From: Persicimonas caeni
GTDB taxonomy: Bacteria > Myxococcota_A > Bradymonadia > Bradymonadales > Bradymonadaceae
Direction of reading: 5' to 3'
Length of the DNA: 64,000 bases
Assembly (NCBI RefSeq): GCF_006517175.1
Contig: NZ_CP041186.1
Coordinates: 3,871,074-3,935,073 of the forward strand
The notes under the pieces are model-generated. The model saw nothing but the letters and a program-made list of their open reading frames with translations. It had not been told where the DNA came from and made no database searches. This document shows, piece by piece, positions 26,356 through 34,933 of this stretch. The first letter of the stretch is position 1; each line of letters opens with the position of its first letter. Position numbers and translations under genes: made by a program.

Positions 26356-28347
26356 CTATTGAGGTGCCACCACCGGCTCCTCTCCCTGCTTCCAAATATA
26401 ACGTTGACCGGCCTCCAAATCGAACGTTTCTTCGCTCAAGTTTTCATCCGGCCACCGCACCGTCACCGTGGCTTGTTCGGCTGCACCGAGCCCAAAGTGG
26501 CGTGCGAGCTCGTGCTGGACGCCATAATGGCCGTGGCCGCCGCCGACCTCGGAGACCTGGGTGCCGGCGTCGGTTTGGACGGTCACGCGTGCGCCGATCG
26601 CCTTTCGGTTGGTGCCGTCGGCGCCTTCGAGCTCGACCTGCAGCCAATTATTGGCCTGGCCGATGGTGTTCTCGAAGAGCCGCGCGTGCCCCTCTTCGGG
26701 CGCATAACAATGATCGCCCGACCCGCAGCGAAACCGCGAGTGCCCGACCACAATGTCGAGGTCACCGTCTCGGTCGTAGTCGGCCACGCCGACCCCGTGG
26801 CTGCTGGTGTGGTCGATGCCGTCGGCCAGCGGGACTCTCTCGAAGGTGCCGTCCTCTTTTTGATGCCACAGATGGCCGCGCGTTCCCGGATAGTCGGTCG
26901 AGCCGATGTAGACGTCCTTTCGGCCGTCGTTGTCGAAGTCGAAGACCGCGGCGGTGATGTCGCCGTCGTTCCAGGCGGTCAGCTCGTGCTCACGCGTCAG
27001 CCCGGTGGCTTCGTTGCCGGGGCGCTCGAAGCGCACTGACGGGTCTTGTTTGTTGTAGAGCAGTTCGCTCGGGTCGCTCGACGAGCCCACGTCCCAGTGG
27101 ACGATCTCGGTGGTCAACAGGTCCATCCAGCCGTCGTTGTTGACGTCGGCGCACACCGTCGTGCCGCTGTTGCCGCCCAGGCGAAACGCCTCGCGATCGT
27201 TGTTGTGGTTCCAGCGAAGCTGGGTGTTTGCGTTGCATTGGATAAGCTCGGGCGCCGGCACTCCGTCGCAGTCGGGAGCGTCGGGGTTGAGCTGGCAGTA
27301 GCAGCGCGCCGACTCGTTGTCGGTCCAGTCGGTGCGGTCGTCGAACGCGTAGGCCGAGGCGACCGACTCGTTCGCAAAGCTCACCTCGCCGTCGTCCGCG
27401 CGCTGGCCGAGCCACAGGTGGTTGGGCGCGCGACCGTACGAGGCCGCCATCAGCTCGGGAGTGCCGTCGCCGTTGAGGTCGCAGGCGGTCGCGCCCCACG
27501 ACAGTGAGTGGCCCTCGGCTTGATTGAGCGTGGTGATGCTCGTCCACTCCTCGGTGCTCAACCCCGCGTCGGCGGTCGCCTCGGTAAAGCCGCCGGTGCC
27601 GTCACCCAGAAGCAGCCGGTCTTGCAGCGGTGATTGAGCGGCATATTGTGAAATCCACAGGTCGAGTGCGCCGTCGCGGTCGACGTCGACGAAGCTCGCC
27701 CCGCCGGGGGAGTCGATCGCACCAGCGTTGCGCACCGGATCGTCCGCCGCGGCGAACACGAACGTGCCGTCACCCTCGTTGAGCATGATCTCGGCGGTGT
27801 CCTCGTTCTGCGCGTTCTGCTTGTTGAACGCGGTGTAGGCGTCGAGATCGCCGTCGTTGTCGACGTCGCCCCAGATGATCAGGTCGATCTTGCGTCCGGT
27901 ATTTGCGTCTGCGCCCGAGCGCGTCGCGACCAGCCCCGACGCCTTCGTCACGTCCTCGAAGCCGCCTTCGCCGGTATTTCGCAGAAGCCACGAAGCGCGC
28001 TCACCGCCCGACGAAAAGTCATCCTTGCCGCCGCCGGCCCGCCGCACCGACAGATCGGCCCATCCGTCGCCGTCGACATCGGTCACCGAGATGCGCTGGC
28101 CGTTCGCAGCGAGTCCGTCGAGGCCCCAGTCACTCGAGGCGTCGCGAAACGCCTGCTCCCCGGGACTCCACGGCAAGCCTTTGGGACGTTCGCACTCACC
28201 GGTGCTCGGATTGCAAACGTCGCCGTTCAAGCAGACGACGTTGTCTCGGACGCACAGATCTTGCTCTTGTTCTTCTTTGGCGTCGCCACAACTCGCCACG
28301 AGGGCGAGGAGCAACAGGCAGGAGGCGCTACGGGCGAACAACTTCAT
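26356..28347 (-). CDS. CRTAC1-family FG-GAP/ASPIC_UnbV lipoprotein
   Basis: 663 residues. The signal ends in LLLLALVASC, then GDAKEEQEQ, a lipoprotein. Short EGF/Cys motifs (CVRDNVVCLNGDVC) precede a propeller of FG-GAP/VCBS blades (DVDGDGWADLSV, DVDRDGALDLWISQ, DVNNDGWMDLLT, DFDNDGRKDVYIG, DYDRDGDLDIVVG). The ASPIC_UnbV domain at the end (NNWLQVELEGADGTNRKAIGARVTV ... FGLGAAEQATVTVRWP) is diagnostic for this family. Cys clusters near CYCQLNPDAPDC and FRCGSGDHC suggest disulfides. It is probably an outer-surface protein; CRTAC1-like proteins often relate to cell adhesion or matrix interaction, but its partner is not visible. Confidence 0.93.
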   Translation of the reverse strand: MKLFARSASCLLLLALVASCGDAKEEQEQDLCVRDNVVCLNGDVCNPSTGECERPKGLPWSPGEQAFRDASSDWGLDGLAANGQRISVTDVDGDGWADLSVRRAGGGKDDFSSGGERASWLLRNTGEGGFEDVTKASGLVATRSGADANTGRKIDLIIWGDVDNDGDLDAYTAFNKQNAQNEDTAEIMLNEGDGTFVFAAADDPVRNAGAIDSPGGASFVDVDRDGALDLWISQYAAQSPLQDRLLLGDGTGGFTEATADAGLSTEEWTSITTLNQAEGHSLSWGATACDLNGDGTPELMAASYGRAPNHLWLGQRADDGEVSFANESVASAYAFDDRTDWTDNESARCYCQLNPDAPDCDGVPAPELIQCNANTQLRWNHNNDREAFRLGGNSGTTVCADVNNDGWMDLLTTEIVHWDVGSSSDPSELLYNKQDPSVRFERPGNEATGLTREHELTAWNDGDITAAVFDFDNDGRKDVYIGSTDYPGTRGHLWHQKEDGTFERVPLADGIDHTSSHGVGVADYDRDGDLDIVVGHSRFRCGSGDHCYAPEEGHARLFENTIGQANNWLQVELEGADGTNRKAIGARVTVQTDAGTQVSEVGGGHGHYGVQHELARHFGLGAAEQATVTVRWPDENLSEETFDLEAGQRYIWKQGEEPVVAPQ

Positions 28348-28472
28348 GGCACACCTTGGGCAGTACTCGAAATCGATTGTATGCCGCGAGTGTACATAAA
28401 TCGGCGGGGTGGCAAAAGTGTGTTGAATGGCGATTCAGTCGCGGCGTCGATGTGGCGCAGGCCACGAACGCA

Positions 28473-29042
28473 TTAGTCCAAGTTACCCTGAAACAACCTG
28501 CGAGGGCCCTGAGCGTCGCACTCTTTGCAGCGCAGCGGGAATTGGCGCAGCACCGCGAGCCAAAAGCCGATAAACGCGCCGGCGTAGAAAATGATCCCGT
28601 GGGTGTCTTTGAGGAACGCCGTCGCCGCAGTGTCGGGCAAAAAGATCGGGCCGATGCCCAACAGGATGACCGCGGACCAGTACCAGTGAAAGAGGCTGCC
28701 AAAGCCGATCTCTTGGCTGTGGCACTTGGGGCAGGCGAGGGTGGACGAGGCGAGTTGGCTCGACTCGGCTTCGTCGCTCTCGAAGTCGTCCCAGTCGTCG
28801 TCGATGATCGAGCCGGGCTCGCCGGCCGGTGCATCGCGCAACACCTCGACGGCCTCGTCGGCGTCGTCTTCGCGGATCACCAATTTGATGCCGCCGACGG
28901 CGGCGCCCAGGAGGGGATCGGCGACCATCATATTCTCGTCGTCCAGCCGACACGAGATGCCGTGCTCTTCGAGGCGCGTCCGGGCGATATTGGCTTCGAC
29001 CGGGCTTTGAAACGTCGCGATTACAACGGTCGTGTCGGTCAT
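28473..29042 (-). CDS. DUF2007-like N-terminal domain with zinc ribbon and membrane segments
   Basis: 189 residues. ATG 29042 follows AGGAG with 6 bases between. Residues about 5-75 (VVIATFQSPVEANIARTRLEEHGI ... VREDDADEAVEVL) match the DUF2007 signal-transducing fold found in PII-like families. CPKC near residue 103 and CKEC near residue 173 could make a treble-clef or rubredoxin-like zinc site across the protein. Between them are two hydrophobic segments (WSAVILLGIGPIFL, GIIFYAGAFIGFWLAVLRQF), so the site sits on one membrane face. Function unknown. Gene is alone: the following gene on this strand is 125 bp away, and the upstream neighbour is divergent. Confidence 0.82.
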   Translation of the reverse strand: MTDTTVVIATFQSPVEANIARTRLEEHGISCRLDDENMMVADPLLGAAVGGIKLVIREDDADEAVEVLRDAPAGEPGSIIDDDWDDFESDEAESSQLASSTLACPKCHSQEIGFGSLFHWYWSAVILLGIGPIFLPDTAATAFLKDTHGIIFYAGAFIGFWLAVLRQFPLRCKECDAQGPRRLFQGNLD

Positions 29043-29279
29043 CGGCTCTCCTGGTAGATCCCCTGTAGGTATGCACGTCTGCGCTCAGCATGACAGCTGC
29101 CCGCCAGCCTGTCCAACATGGTGTCTGATATCGTGTTGCGGGCTATATGAGCACGCGCTGTCCACGTGTCACACAAACGCGATTCGATCGTCACACAATT
29201 GAATTCTGGCCCCAAGGTCTGCTAAGTTGCCGCCATCTGCAGTGAAACTGGGCGATTTTGCACCACTGGCACGGACGAG

Positions 29280-30734
29280 ATGAGGCCGATGATGATTGAT
29301 TTGCGCAAACTGATGGCGAGCGTTTTTGTGGTGCTCTTGGTTGCGTCTTTGGGCGCTGCATGCAGCGATGACACCGACAGTGGCGGCCAAGGTGGTGGTG
29401 ACGAGTGCGAAAGCGGCGAATCGTTCAACGTGCTCAGCGGTCGGTGCGAGCCGATTGCCCGCGACAACAACTCGGGCAGCGACGGAGGCACCACCCCGGG
29501 CGTCGACGGCGGGACTGATCCCGGCAGCGACGCCGGCGGCACCGAGCAGTGCCCGGAGGGGCAGTCTTATAACCCAGTTTCCGGCGTCTGCGAGCCAAAC
29601 GGCTCGGAAACCGACGCCGGGACGAACCCCGGCGAAGACGGCGGCTCGGGCTACGACGGCGGCCCCATCGGCGGCACCTGCGGGCCGGGCACCGTCATCG
29701 GCAAGGCGTGCGCGCCCTCCGGCGAGTTGCTCGCCGGCGCCACGGTGACCATCGAGGGCTTCGATTGTGACGGCAACCCCTACACCGACACCGTGCAGAC
29801 CGACGCCAACGGCAACTTCCAGTTCGACGACGTGCCCGCCGGCCAGCACACGCTGACGATCAGCACCGGCTCGTTCAGCCGTAACCAGACGATCATCGTG
29901 CAGAACGGCCAGACTCTCGATTTGAGCAGTGCGGCGGCCAAGGTCTGCCTCGACGGCGGCAGCGTCAAAATCGCGGTCATCGAGGGCGCCTACGACCACG
30001 TCGCCGGCATCCTCGACGACCTGCAGCTCGACTACGACATCAAGGGGAACGACAAGATGTCGTCGTTCTTCGAGCCCAACGGGCGCTACAGCGACTCGCT
30101 GGCCTTTCTGAAGGACTCGGCGGCCATGTCGCAGTACGACATCATCTTCATCAACTGCGGCGAGTTGTGGAACGTCATGGGTCAGAACAACTCGGGCGAC
30201 GTCTCCACGGTGATCGCGAACCTGTCGTCGTACCTGAGCGCGGGCAACAGTCTGTACGTCTCCGACTGGTCACATCCCTTCCTCGAGAAGGTCTTCGCCG
30301 ACGCGGTCGACTTCCACGGCGACGATCAAACCATCAACGACGCGCGTATCGGTTACGCGCCGCAGACGATCTCCGCACAAGTGACCTCGCAAGGGCTCCA
30401 GACCGCGCTGGGCAACACGCAGGCGACCATCGAGTTTCCCCATGACCCGACCGCCAACCCGCCCATCATCAACAACAACTGGGTCGTGGCCGAAGGCGCC
30501 GGCGCCTCGAGCACGATTCACCTGCAGGGCGACGCGCAACTGTGCTCACAGCCGTTCTCCAGTCTGAGCCGCTGCGACTCGGCCGCCGGCACTCAGCCGA
30601 GCTCGCCGCTCCTGATCTCTTATCAGGGCGCCGGCGGCGGTACCGCGATTTACACGGCGTTCCACAACGAGCGTCAGTCGGCGCTCAACCAGGACATGGA
30701 GAAGATCCTCAAGTTCCTGATCTTCCAGTTGTGA
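29280..30734 (+). CDS. lipoprotein with carboxypeptidase-regulatory-like domain
   Basis: 484 residues. Signal VFVVLLVASLGAAC gives a lipobox Cys followed by SDDTDSGG. The first 140 residues hold two copies of a Cys-containing motif (CESGESFNVLSGRCEP, CPEGQSYNPVSGVCEP) in a Gly/Asp/Ser linker. A carboxypeptidase-regulatory-like beta sandwich follows (LLAGATVTIEGFDCDGNPYTDTV). The C-terminal 250 residues begin VKIAVIEGAYDHVAGILDDL and contain YDIIFINCGELWN and SLYVSDWSHPFLEK, which resemble a Rossmann-like or glutamine amidotransferase-like fold (ThuA/DJ-1 type surfaces), but the catalytic residues are not clear. ATG 29280, 29289 or 29292 may be the start. The 237-bp upstream gap is divergent with the DUF2007 gene. 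Confidence 0.78.
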   Translation: MRPMMIDLRKLMASVFVVLLVASLGAACSDDTDSGGQGGGDECESGESFNVLSGRCEPIARDNNSGSDGGTTPGVDGGTDPGSDAGGTEQCPEGQSYNPVSGVCEPNGSETDAGTNPGEDGGSGYDGGPIGGTCGPGTVIGKACAPSGELLAGATVTIEGFDCDGNPYTDTVQTDANGNFQFDDVPAGQHTLTISTGSFSRNQTIIVQNGQTLDLSSAAAKVCLDGGSVKIAVIEGAYDHVAGILDDLQLDYDIKGNDKMSSFFEPNGRYSDSLAFLKDSAAMSQYDIIFINCGELWNVMGQNNSGDVSTVIANLSSYLSAGNSLYVSDWSHPFLEKVFADAVDFHGDDQTINDARIGYAPQTISAQVTSQGLQTALGNTQATIEFPHDPTANPPIINNNWVVAEGAGASSTIHLQGDAQLCSQPFSSLSRCDSAAGTQPSSPLLISYQGAGGGTAIYTAFHNERQSALNQDMEKILKFLIFQL

Positions 30735-30740
30735 GAGATC

Positions 30741-30860
30741 GAGGGATCGAGAAATCGAAGGAAAGGCCGCGGATGGCGCGGATGACACGGATAAACTGCG
30801 CGACGCATCGAATGCTTGCGAGACATTTGCAGTTGTAGTTAGTAGTTTACTCGATCCCTC
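30741..30860. repeat. long-range inverted repeat before mtnD
   Basis: GAGGGATCGAG at 30741-30751 is a perfect complement of CTCGATCCCTC at 30850-30860, with about 98 bases between, in the gap 30735-30888. It could close a large loop in the leader of mtnD or act after the lipoprotein gene. No T tract follows, so a simple terminator is unlikely. Confidence 0.6.
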
Positions 30861-30888
30861 AATCCTCTTTCTCCAAAGGAGCTTCACA

Positions 30889-31416
30889 ATGGCAGAATTG
30901 AGAGTACGCGGTACCGACACCGTCCTGACCGAGCCGGGGGCCATCAAAGACTTCGTTGGCGCCTACGGCCTCGACTACGAGGTGTGGAATATCGACAAGT
31001 TGCACTCCGAGGAGGCCAAGGCGGTCGAGGCCGACACCGAGCAGGAGCGCATCCTCGAGGTCTTCTCCGACGAAATCGAGGCCCTCAAGGAGCGTGGCGG
31101 CTACGAGACGGCCGACGTCATCGCGCTGTCGCCCGATACGCCCAACCTCGACGATATCTTGGCCAAGTTCGACAAGGAGCACGAGCACACCGAAGACGAG
31201 GTGCGCTTTGTGGTCGACGGACGCGGCGTCTTCGTCATCCACGCCCCCGACGACAAAGTCTTCGACGTCGAAGTCCACCCTGGCGATCTCTTGGTCGTCC
31301 CCGAGGGCACCTGGCACTGGTTCGAGTTGTGCGAGGACAAGCAGATCAAATGCATTCGCGTCTTCACGTCGAAGGACGGCTGGGTGGCGCATTATCGCGA
31401 AGAAGCCGCTGAGTAG
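30889..31416 (+). CDS. mtnD: acireductone dioxygenase
   Basis: 175 residues, the usual length. ATG 30889 follows AAAGGAG with 7 bases. The cupin metal ligands fit the ARD set: His98, His100 and Glu104 in HEHTEDEVRF, and His143 in GTWHWF. The enzyme oxidises 1,2-dihydroxy-3-keto-5-methylthiopentene in methionine salvage. With Fe it yields the 2-keto acid plus formate; with Ni it yields methylthiopropionate, formate and CO. No other mtn gene is adjacent, so the pathway genes must be elsewhere. Confidence 0.95.
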   Translation: MAELRVRGTDTVLTEPGAIKDFVGAYGLDYEVWNIDKLHSEEAKAVEADTEQERILEVFSDEIEALKERGGYETADVIALSPDTPNLDDILAKFDKEHEHTEDEVRFVVDGRGVFVIHAPDDKVFDVEVHPGDLLVVPEGTWHWFELCEDKQIKCIRVFTSKDGWVAHYREEAAE

Positions 31417-31515
31417 AGTAGGCGCCAGGTGCCTGAAGCCCTTCGCTTCGCCGCACTCAAATCGTAGTTCGCGCCGCAGTGAAGGCGCCCCTAATAGCGG
31501 GCGTCACGCCTCTGC

Positions 31516-32946
31516 ATGGCCAACTCAATTGGATTGATGATGACCCCACAACACCTCACCGCCTGCGTCCTCGCCGCAACTCTACTGTCCCCTGCAGCGG
31601 TATCGGCGGCGGTCAACCTGGACGCCACCGAGGTGCGAAGCTTCGAGATCCCTGAGGGCTTCAACCTCGGCCAGGCTCAGATTCAAGCGCAGGATGGCAA
31701 GACCGTCATCTCGGCGACCACCGGTCAGGACGCCGACACCGCGTGCACCGTGTTGGTGGCAGACGACGCCGGCGCAACGTCTTATGCGTATCAGTACGCC
31801 GGTGGCCCGACCGCGTGCGCCGGGGTGCTGCCGCATCCCGACGGCGGGTTTTTCGTGCGCGGCGGCGAGGCCGACGCCCAGCAGGGCGACGTCTACGGTT
31901 TCACCGCGCGCATCGACGCCGAGGGCAACGAGGTGTGGGCGCTGGCCGACCAAGAGCTGGTCGACGCGGCTGACGAAGCCGACGGCGGCACCGGCTCCTT
32001 TTTGGGCGAATACGTCAGCCCGCACGCCCAGATGGCCTACAGCGCCGAATTCGACAAGCTTCTGGCGTTTACCAACGGCCAGCTCAACATCGGCGGCGCC
32101 CAGCCGCTGACCCAGGCGCACGTGGTCGACGCCGACGACGGTCGGCTGCGCGTCAGCGGCCAGACCTTCGGGCTAAGCGGCAGCGCAGGGGTCATCGCCG
32201 AGGCGGTCAGCCGCACCTCCGACGGCTATTTTCTGCTCTACATCTACGACGCCGGCTCGCAGGGCGCGCACTTCTTCAGCTACAACGGCCGCAACAGCAT
32301 CGACGCGTTCAAACCGCTGGGCGAGGACTGGTCGACGCGCTATGTGCGTCAGATGGTCTACGGCCAGCAGGGCAACGCCTTTTTGCTGTGGACGCCGACC
32401 AACGATCCGGCCGCGCCTACGAACGTGACCGTGGTCGACGACGAGGCAGGCGAGGTCTGGTCGGCGAGCTTCGAGGCGACGGTCGACGCCTCGTCGGAGT
32501 CCATCGAGCTCGGCTTGCCGCTGGGCATGTGGGTGGGTGCGAATCACGCGCTGATCTTGTACAATGCGGCCAACGAGCTCGTGTTGCGCGTGGCGGACGC
32601 CGCCACCGGTGATGAACTCGGTGTGGCGCCGCTCGGCGGGCTGACCGAGCACAGCCCGGCGGCGATCGTCGAAGGCGCCGACGGAAGCTTGAAACTCTTG
32701 GCGATCAACTCGAGTGGCACGACCGTGCACGAGTATCGCCTCGACATCAGCCAGGGAGCTGGCGGCGGTGAAGACGCAGGCGGTGACGCCGGTCTTGGCG
32801 ATGCCGGCAGCGGCTCTGGCGGCGGAGGCGGCGACGAAGGCTGCGCCACCTCCTCGCCGACCGCCCCGGCGCCTGTGTCGGGTGCCGTGTTGGCGATTTT
32901 GCTCACAGTGTTTACCATCGCAAACCGTAGAAGGTCTTCCTGCTAA
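31516..32946 (+). CDS. secreted protein with a MYXO-CTERM-like C-terminal signal
   Basis: 476 residues. An N-terminal signal peptide (TACVLAATLLSPAAVSA) is followed by a beta-rich body with many Gly/Asn turns; no named domain seen. The C-terminus has a Gly/Asp/Ser linker (GGGEDAGGDAGLGDAGSGSG), the dipeptide-like EGCATSS, a hydrophobic helix (GAVLAILLTVFTIA) and basic NRRRSSC. That layout (Cys, TM, Arg cluster at the end) matches MYXO-CTERM sorting domains, in which the protein is moved to the outer surface and anchored by the Cys. ATG 31516 is used; ATG 31537 or 31540 would shorten it by seven or eight residues. No ribosome-binding site decides. Confidence 0.75.
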   Translation: MANSIGLMMTPQHLTACVLAATLLSPAAVSAAVNLDATEVRSFEIPEGFNLGQAQIQAQDGKTVISATTGQDADTACTVLVADDAGATSYAYQYAGGPTACAGVLPHPDGGFFVRGGEADAQQGDVYGFTARIDAEGNEVWALADQELVDAADEADGGTGSFLGEYVSPHAQMAYSAEFDKLLAFTNGQLNIGGAQPLTQAHVVDADDGRLRVSGQTFGLSGSAGVIAEAVSRTSDGYFLLYIYDAGSQGAHFFSYNGRNSIDAFKPLGEDWSTRYVRQMVYGQQGNAFLLWTPTNDPAAPTNVTVVDDEAGEVWSASFEATVDASSESIELGLPLGMWVGANHALILYNAANELVLRVADAATGDELGVAPLGGLTEHSPAAIVEGADGSLKLLAINSSGTTVHEYRLDISQGAGGGEDAGGDAGLGDAGSGSGGGGGDEGCATSSPTAPAPVSGAVLAILLTVFTIANRRRSSC

Positions 32947-32961
32947 CTTGGAGAAGTCTCG

Positions 32962-34170
32962 ATGCCTGAGTTCGAACGCGAGCCGCTCGACCTGAGCGCG
33001 ATTCCGCAGAAGCTGCAAAAGCACGTCCAGCCGGACGCGCCGTCCAAGCTCAAGATGATGGCCGCGCGCGGCATGTTGCCCGCGCCGCCCGAGCAGATGG
33101 TCAAGGTGCTGTACCAGCTCCACTTCGACTCGGATCAGAAGGTCGCCGGGGCCGCCAAGGACTCGCTGGCCGACATGCCGCCCAACGTGCTGGGGCCGGC
33201 CATCCAGAACGCCGACCACGCCGGCCTGCTCGACTGGGTCGGCACCGTGCGCGCGGACAGCTCCGAGATCGGCACCATTGTGGTGCGCAACCAGGCCACC
33301 GACGACCAGACGGTGGCCAGGCTCGCCGAGAAGGCCGACAGCCAGCTCGCCGACGTCATCGCCACCAACCAGGTGCGTATCCTTCGCACCCCCAAGATCA
33401 TCGAAGGGCTGTACAAGAACACCGCCGTCAGCTCGGCGACCATCGACAGCCTCATCGAATTGGCCCAGCGCAATAACGTCGAGCTCAAGGGGCTTCCCGG
33501 GCTGTCCGACGCGCTCAAGACCGGCCAAGACCTCTTTGGGGACAAGGGCGCCGACGACGAGAGCTTCTCGGCGCTGCTCCAGCAGGAATCGGAGCGCGTC
33601 GAAAAGGAAGAAGAAAAGCGGCGCATGCTCGAGGAGGCCGGCGAGAAGCTGACGCGCTCGCAGCGCGAGAAGCTTCGCCAGGAACTCGACCTCGGCCCCG
33701 AAGAAGAAGAGGAAGAGGGCGACGAGTTCGACGAACTCGACGACGGTTCGGGTGCACGCGGCAACCTGTACGCCCAGCTCAGCGACATGTCCATCGCTCA
33801 GAAGATCCGCCTGGCCACCGTCGGCAGCCGCGAGGCGATCAAGATCTTGGTGCGCGACCAGAACAAGCTCGTGCACATGGCCGCGATCAAGAGCCCGCGC
33901 ATCAAGCCGGCCGACATCGCCAAATTTGCCGGCAACAAGTCGCTTCCCGACAACGTCATCGAGTATATCGCCAACAACCGCGATTGGACGCGCAAATACG
34001 ACGTGGTCAAAAACCTGGTCAACAACCCGAAGACGCCGCTCAAGGATACGATGAAATTCTTGAAGCACCTTCGTCAGAATGACCTGCGCGACGTCATGCG
34101 CAGTCGCAACGTGCCGCACCAGGTCTCACGCGCGGCCAAGTCGCTGATGCGTAAGCGAGCCGGCACCTGA
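32962..34170 (+). CDS. hypothetical protein, HEAT-like repeat character
   Basis: 402 residues without signal or membrane segment. The sequence is mostly helical with short repeats that look like HEAT-type pairs (KVAGAAKDSLADMPPNVLGPAI, KILVRDQNKLVHMAAIKSPRI). There is an acidic stretch (GPEEEEEEGDEFDELDDGSGA) near residue 250 and a basic end. Similar proteins occur in Myxococcota genomes next to small unknown genes, which is what I see here (34205). ATG 32962 follows GGAG by 8-9 bases. Function unknown; it could be a scaffold or polar regulator. Confidence 0.75.
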   Translation: MPEFEREPLDLSAIPQKLQKHVQPDAPSKLKMMAARGMLPAPPEQMVKVLYQLHFDSDQKVAGAAKDSLADMPPNVLGPAIQNADHAGLLDWVGTVRADSSEIGTIVVRNQATDDQTVARLAEKADSQLADVIATNQVRILRTPKIIEGLYKNTAVSSATIDSLIELAQRNNVELKGLPGLSDALKTGQDLFGDKGADDESFSALLQQESERVEKEEEKRRMLEEAGEKLTRSQREKLRQELDLGPEEEEEEGDEFDELDDGSGARGNLYAQLSDMSIAQKIRLATVGSREAIKILVRDQNKLVHMAAIKSPRIKPADIAKFAGNKSLPDNVIEYIANNRDWTRKYDVVKNLVNNPKTPLKDTMKFLKHLRQNDLRDVMRSRNVPHQVSRAAKSLMRKRAGT

Positions 34171-34204
34171 GCCCGTTCGCACTTCTCGAAGCCCTTTTGA
34201 TCCT

Positions 34205-34690
34205 GTGACCGAGAATTCCATGCAGGAAAATCTGCCACCCTGTGGACTCTACCGCACCACCGAGCCGCTCCCGGGAAAAGAGCAGTGGGTGCGCGCCGGG
34301 ATGCTTGTCTACTTTCACAACCACTCCCAGCAGGGCCCCCCGCTGCTTTTGCTGCCGGCTGAGAACAAGCTCAACCGCTGGGTCTTCCACGACAAAGGCT
34401 ACCTGATCCGCGAGCCCGGCTACGTCGAGACCCTCGAGGGGCTCAAAGACGAGAGCCTGTACGTGCTCGCCGAGCCGATCTACTTGTCGCGCGAAGAGTT
34501 CATCCCCGAGGACACCCTCGTGCAGCTGGGCTACAACCGCTCGGCCGATCCGATCTTGTTCCTCGGCCAATTCGAGGACAACGCCATCTTCTTCCCCGAC
34601 AGCGGGCTCAAGTGCACCAGCGAGGTGTTCGACTTGTTGGAGGACGTGCGGTTCCGCGTGCCCGGCCAGGACGGCGATAGGCATCACTGA
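34205..34690 (+). CDS. hypothetical cytoplasmic protein
   Basis: 161 residues. GTG 34205 starts the frame; ATG 34220 (MQENLPPCGLYRTTEP) is an equally good start. No signal, membrane segment or known domain; LLLPAENKLNRWVFHDKGY and PIYLSREEFIPEDTLVQLGY look like a beta-strand-rich, possibly SMI1/KNR4-unrelated fold. It lies 34 bp after the 32962 gene, likely one operon, and is followed at once by the long repeat hairpin. Function not inferred. Confidence 0.7.
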   Translation: MTENSMQENLPPCGLYRTTEPLPGKEQWVRAGMLVYFHNHSQQGPPLLLLPAENKLNRWVFHDKGYLIREPGYVETLEGLKDESLYVLAEPIYLSREEFIPEDTLVQLGYNRSADPILFLGQFEDNAIFFPDSGLKCTSEVFDLLEDVRFRVPGQDGDRHH

Positions 34691-34932
34691 CGGCGGCGAA
34701 AAAGCGAACAAGCAAAAGAGCAAAGAAGTAAAAGAGTAAAAGAGCAAAGAAGTAAAAGAGTAAAAGAGCAAAGAAGTAAAAGAGTAAAAGAGCAAAGAAG
34801 TAAAAGAGTAAGAAAGTAAAAAAGCAAAAGAGCAACAGCGTCACTCGCCGTTGCTCTTTTGCTTGTTCGCTTTTTAGCTCTTTTGCTGCCTTAAAGCTCT
34901 TTTGCTTGTTCGCTCTTTAGCTCTTTTGCTGC
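34691..34932. repeat. post-stop purine/pyrimidine hairpin element 1
   Basis: Starting right after the stop (TGACGGCGGCGAAAAAG), a purine-rich arm carries four tandem copies of a roughly 24-bp unit (GCAAAGAAGTAAAAGAGTAA plus AAGA). A short loop follows, and then a pyrimidine-rich arm (GCTCTTTTGCTTGTTCGC and variants) that reaches the stop of the convergent yqeY-like gene. The arms are complementary over long stretches. Both outer ends carry GGCGGC/GCTGCC, so each gene sees stop plus GGCRGC plus hairpin. Confidence 0.85.
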
Positions 34933-34933
34933 C

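Noticed and set aside
32173-34119. 648-codon minus-strand frame over two plus-strand genes
   Set aside because: Composition (His/Arg/Val-rich) and overlap with two well-supported genes mark it as an antisense artefact.
34691-34932. CRISPR array
   Set aside because: Repeats are low-complexity purine tracts with no unique spacers and form one hairpin; no cas genes.
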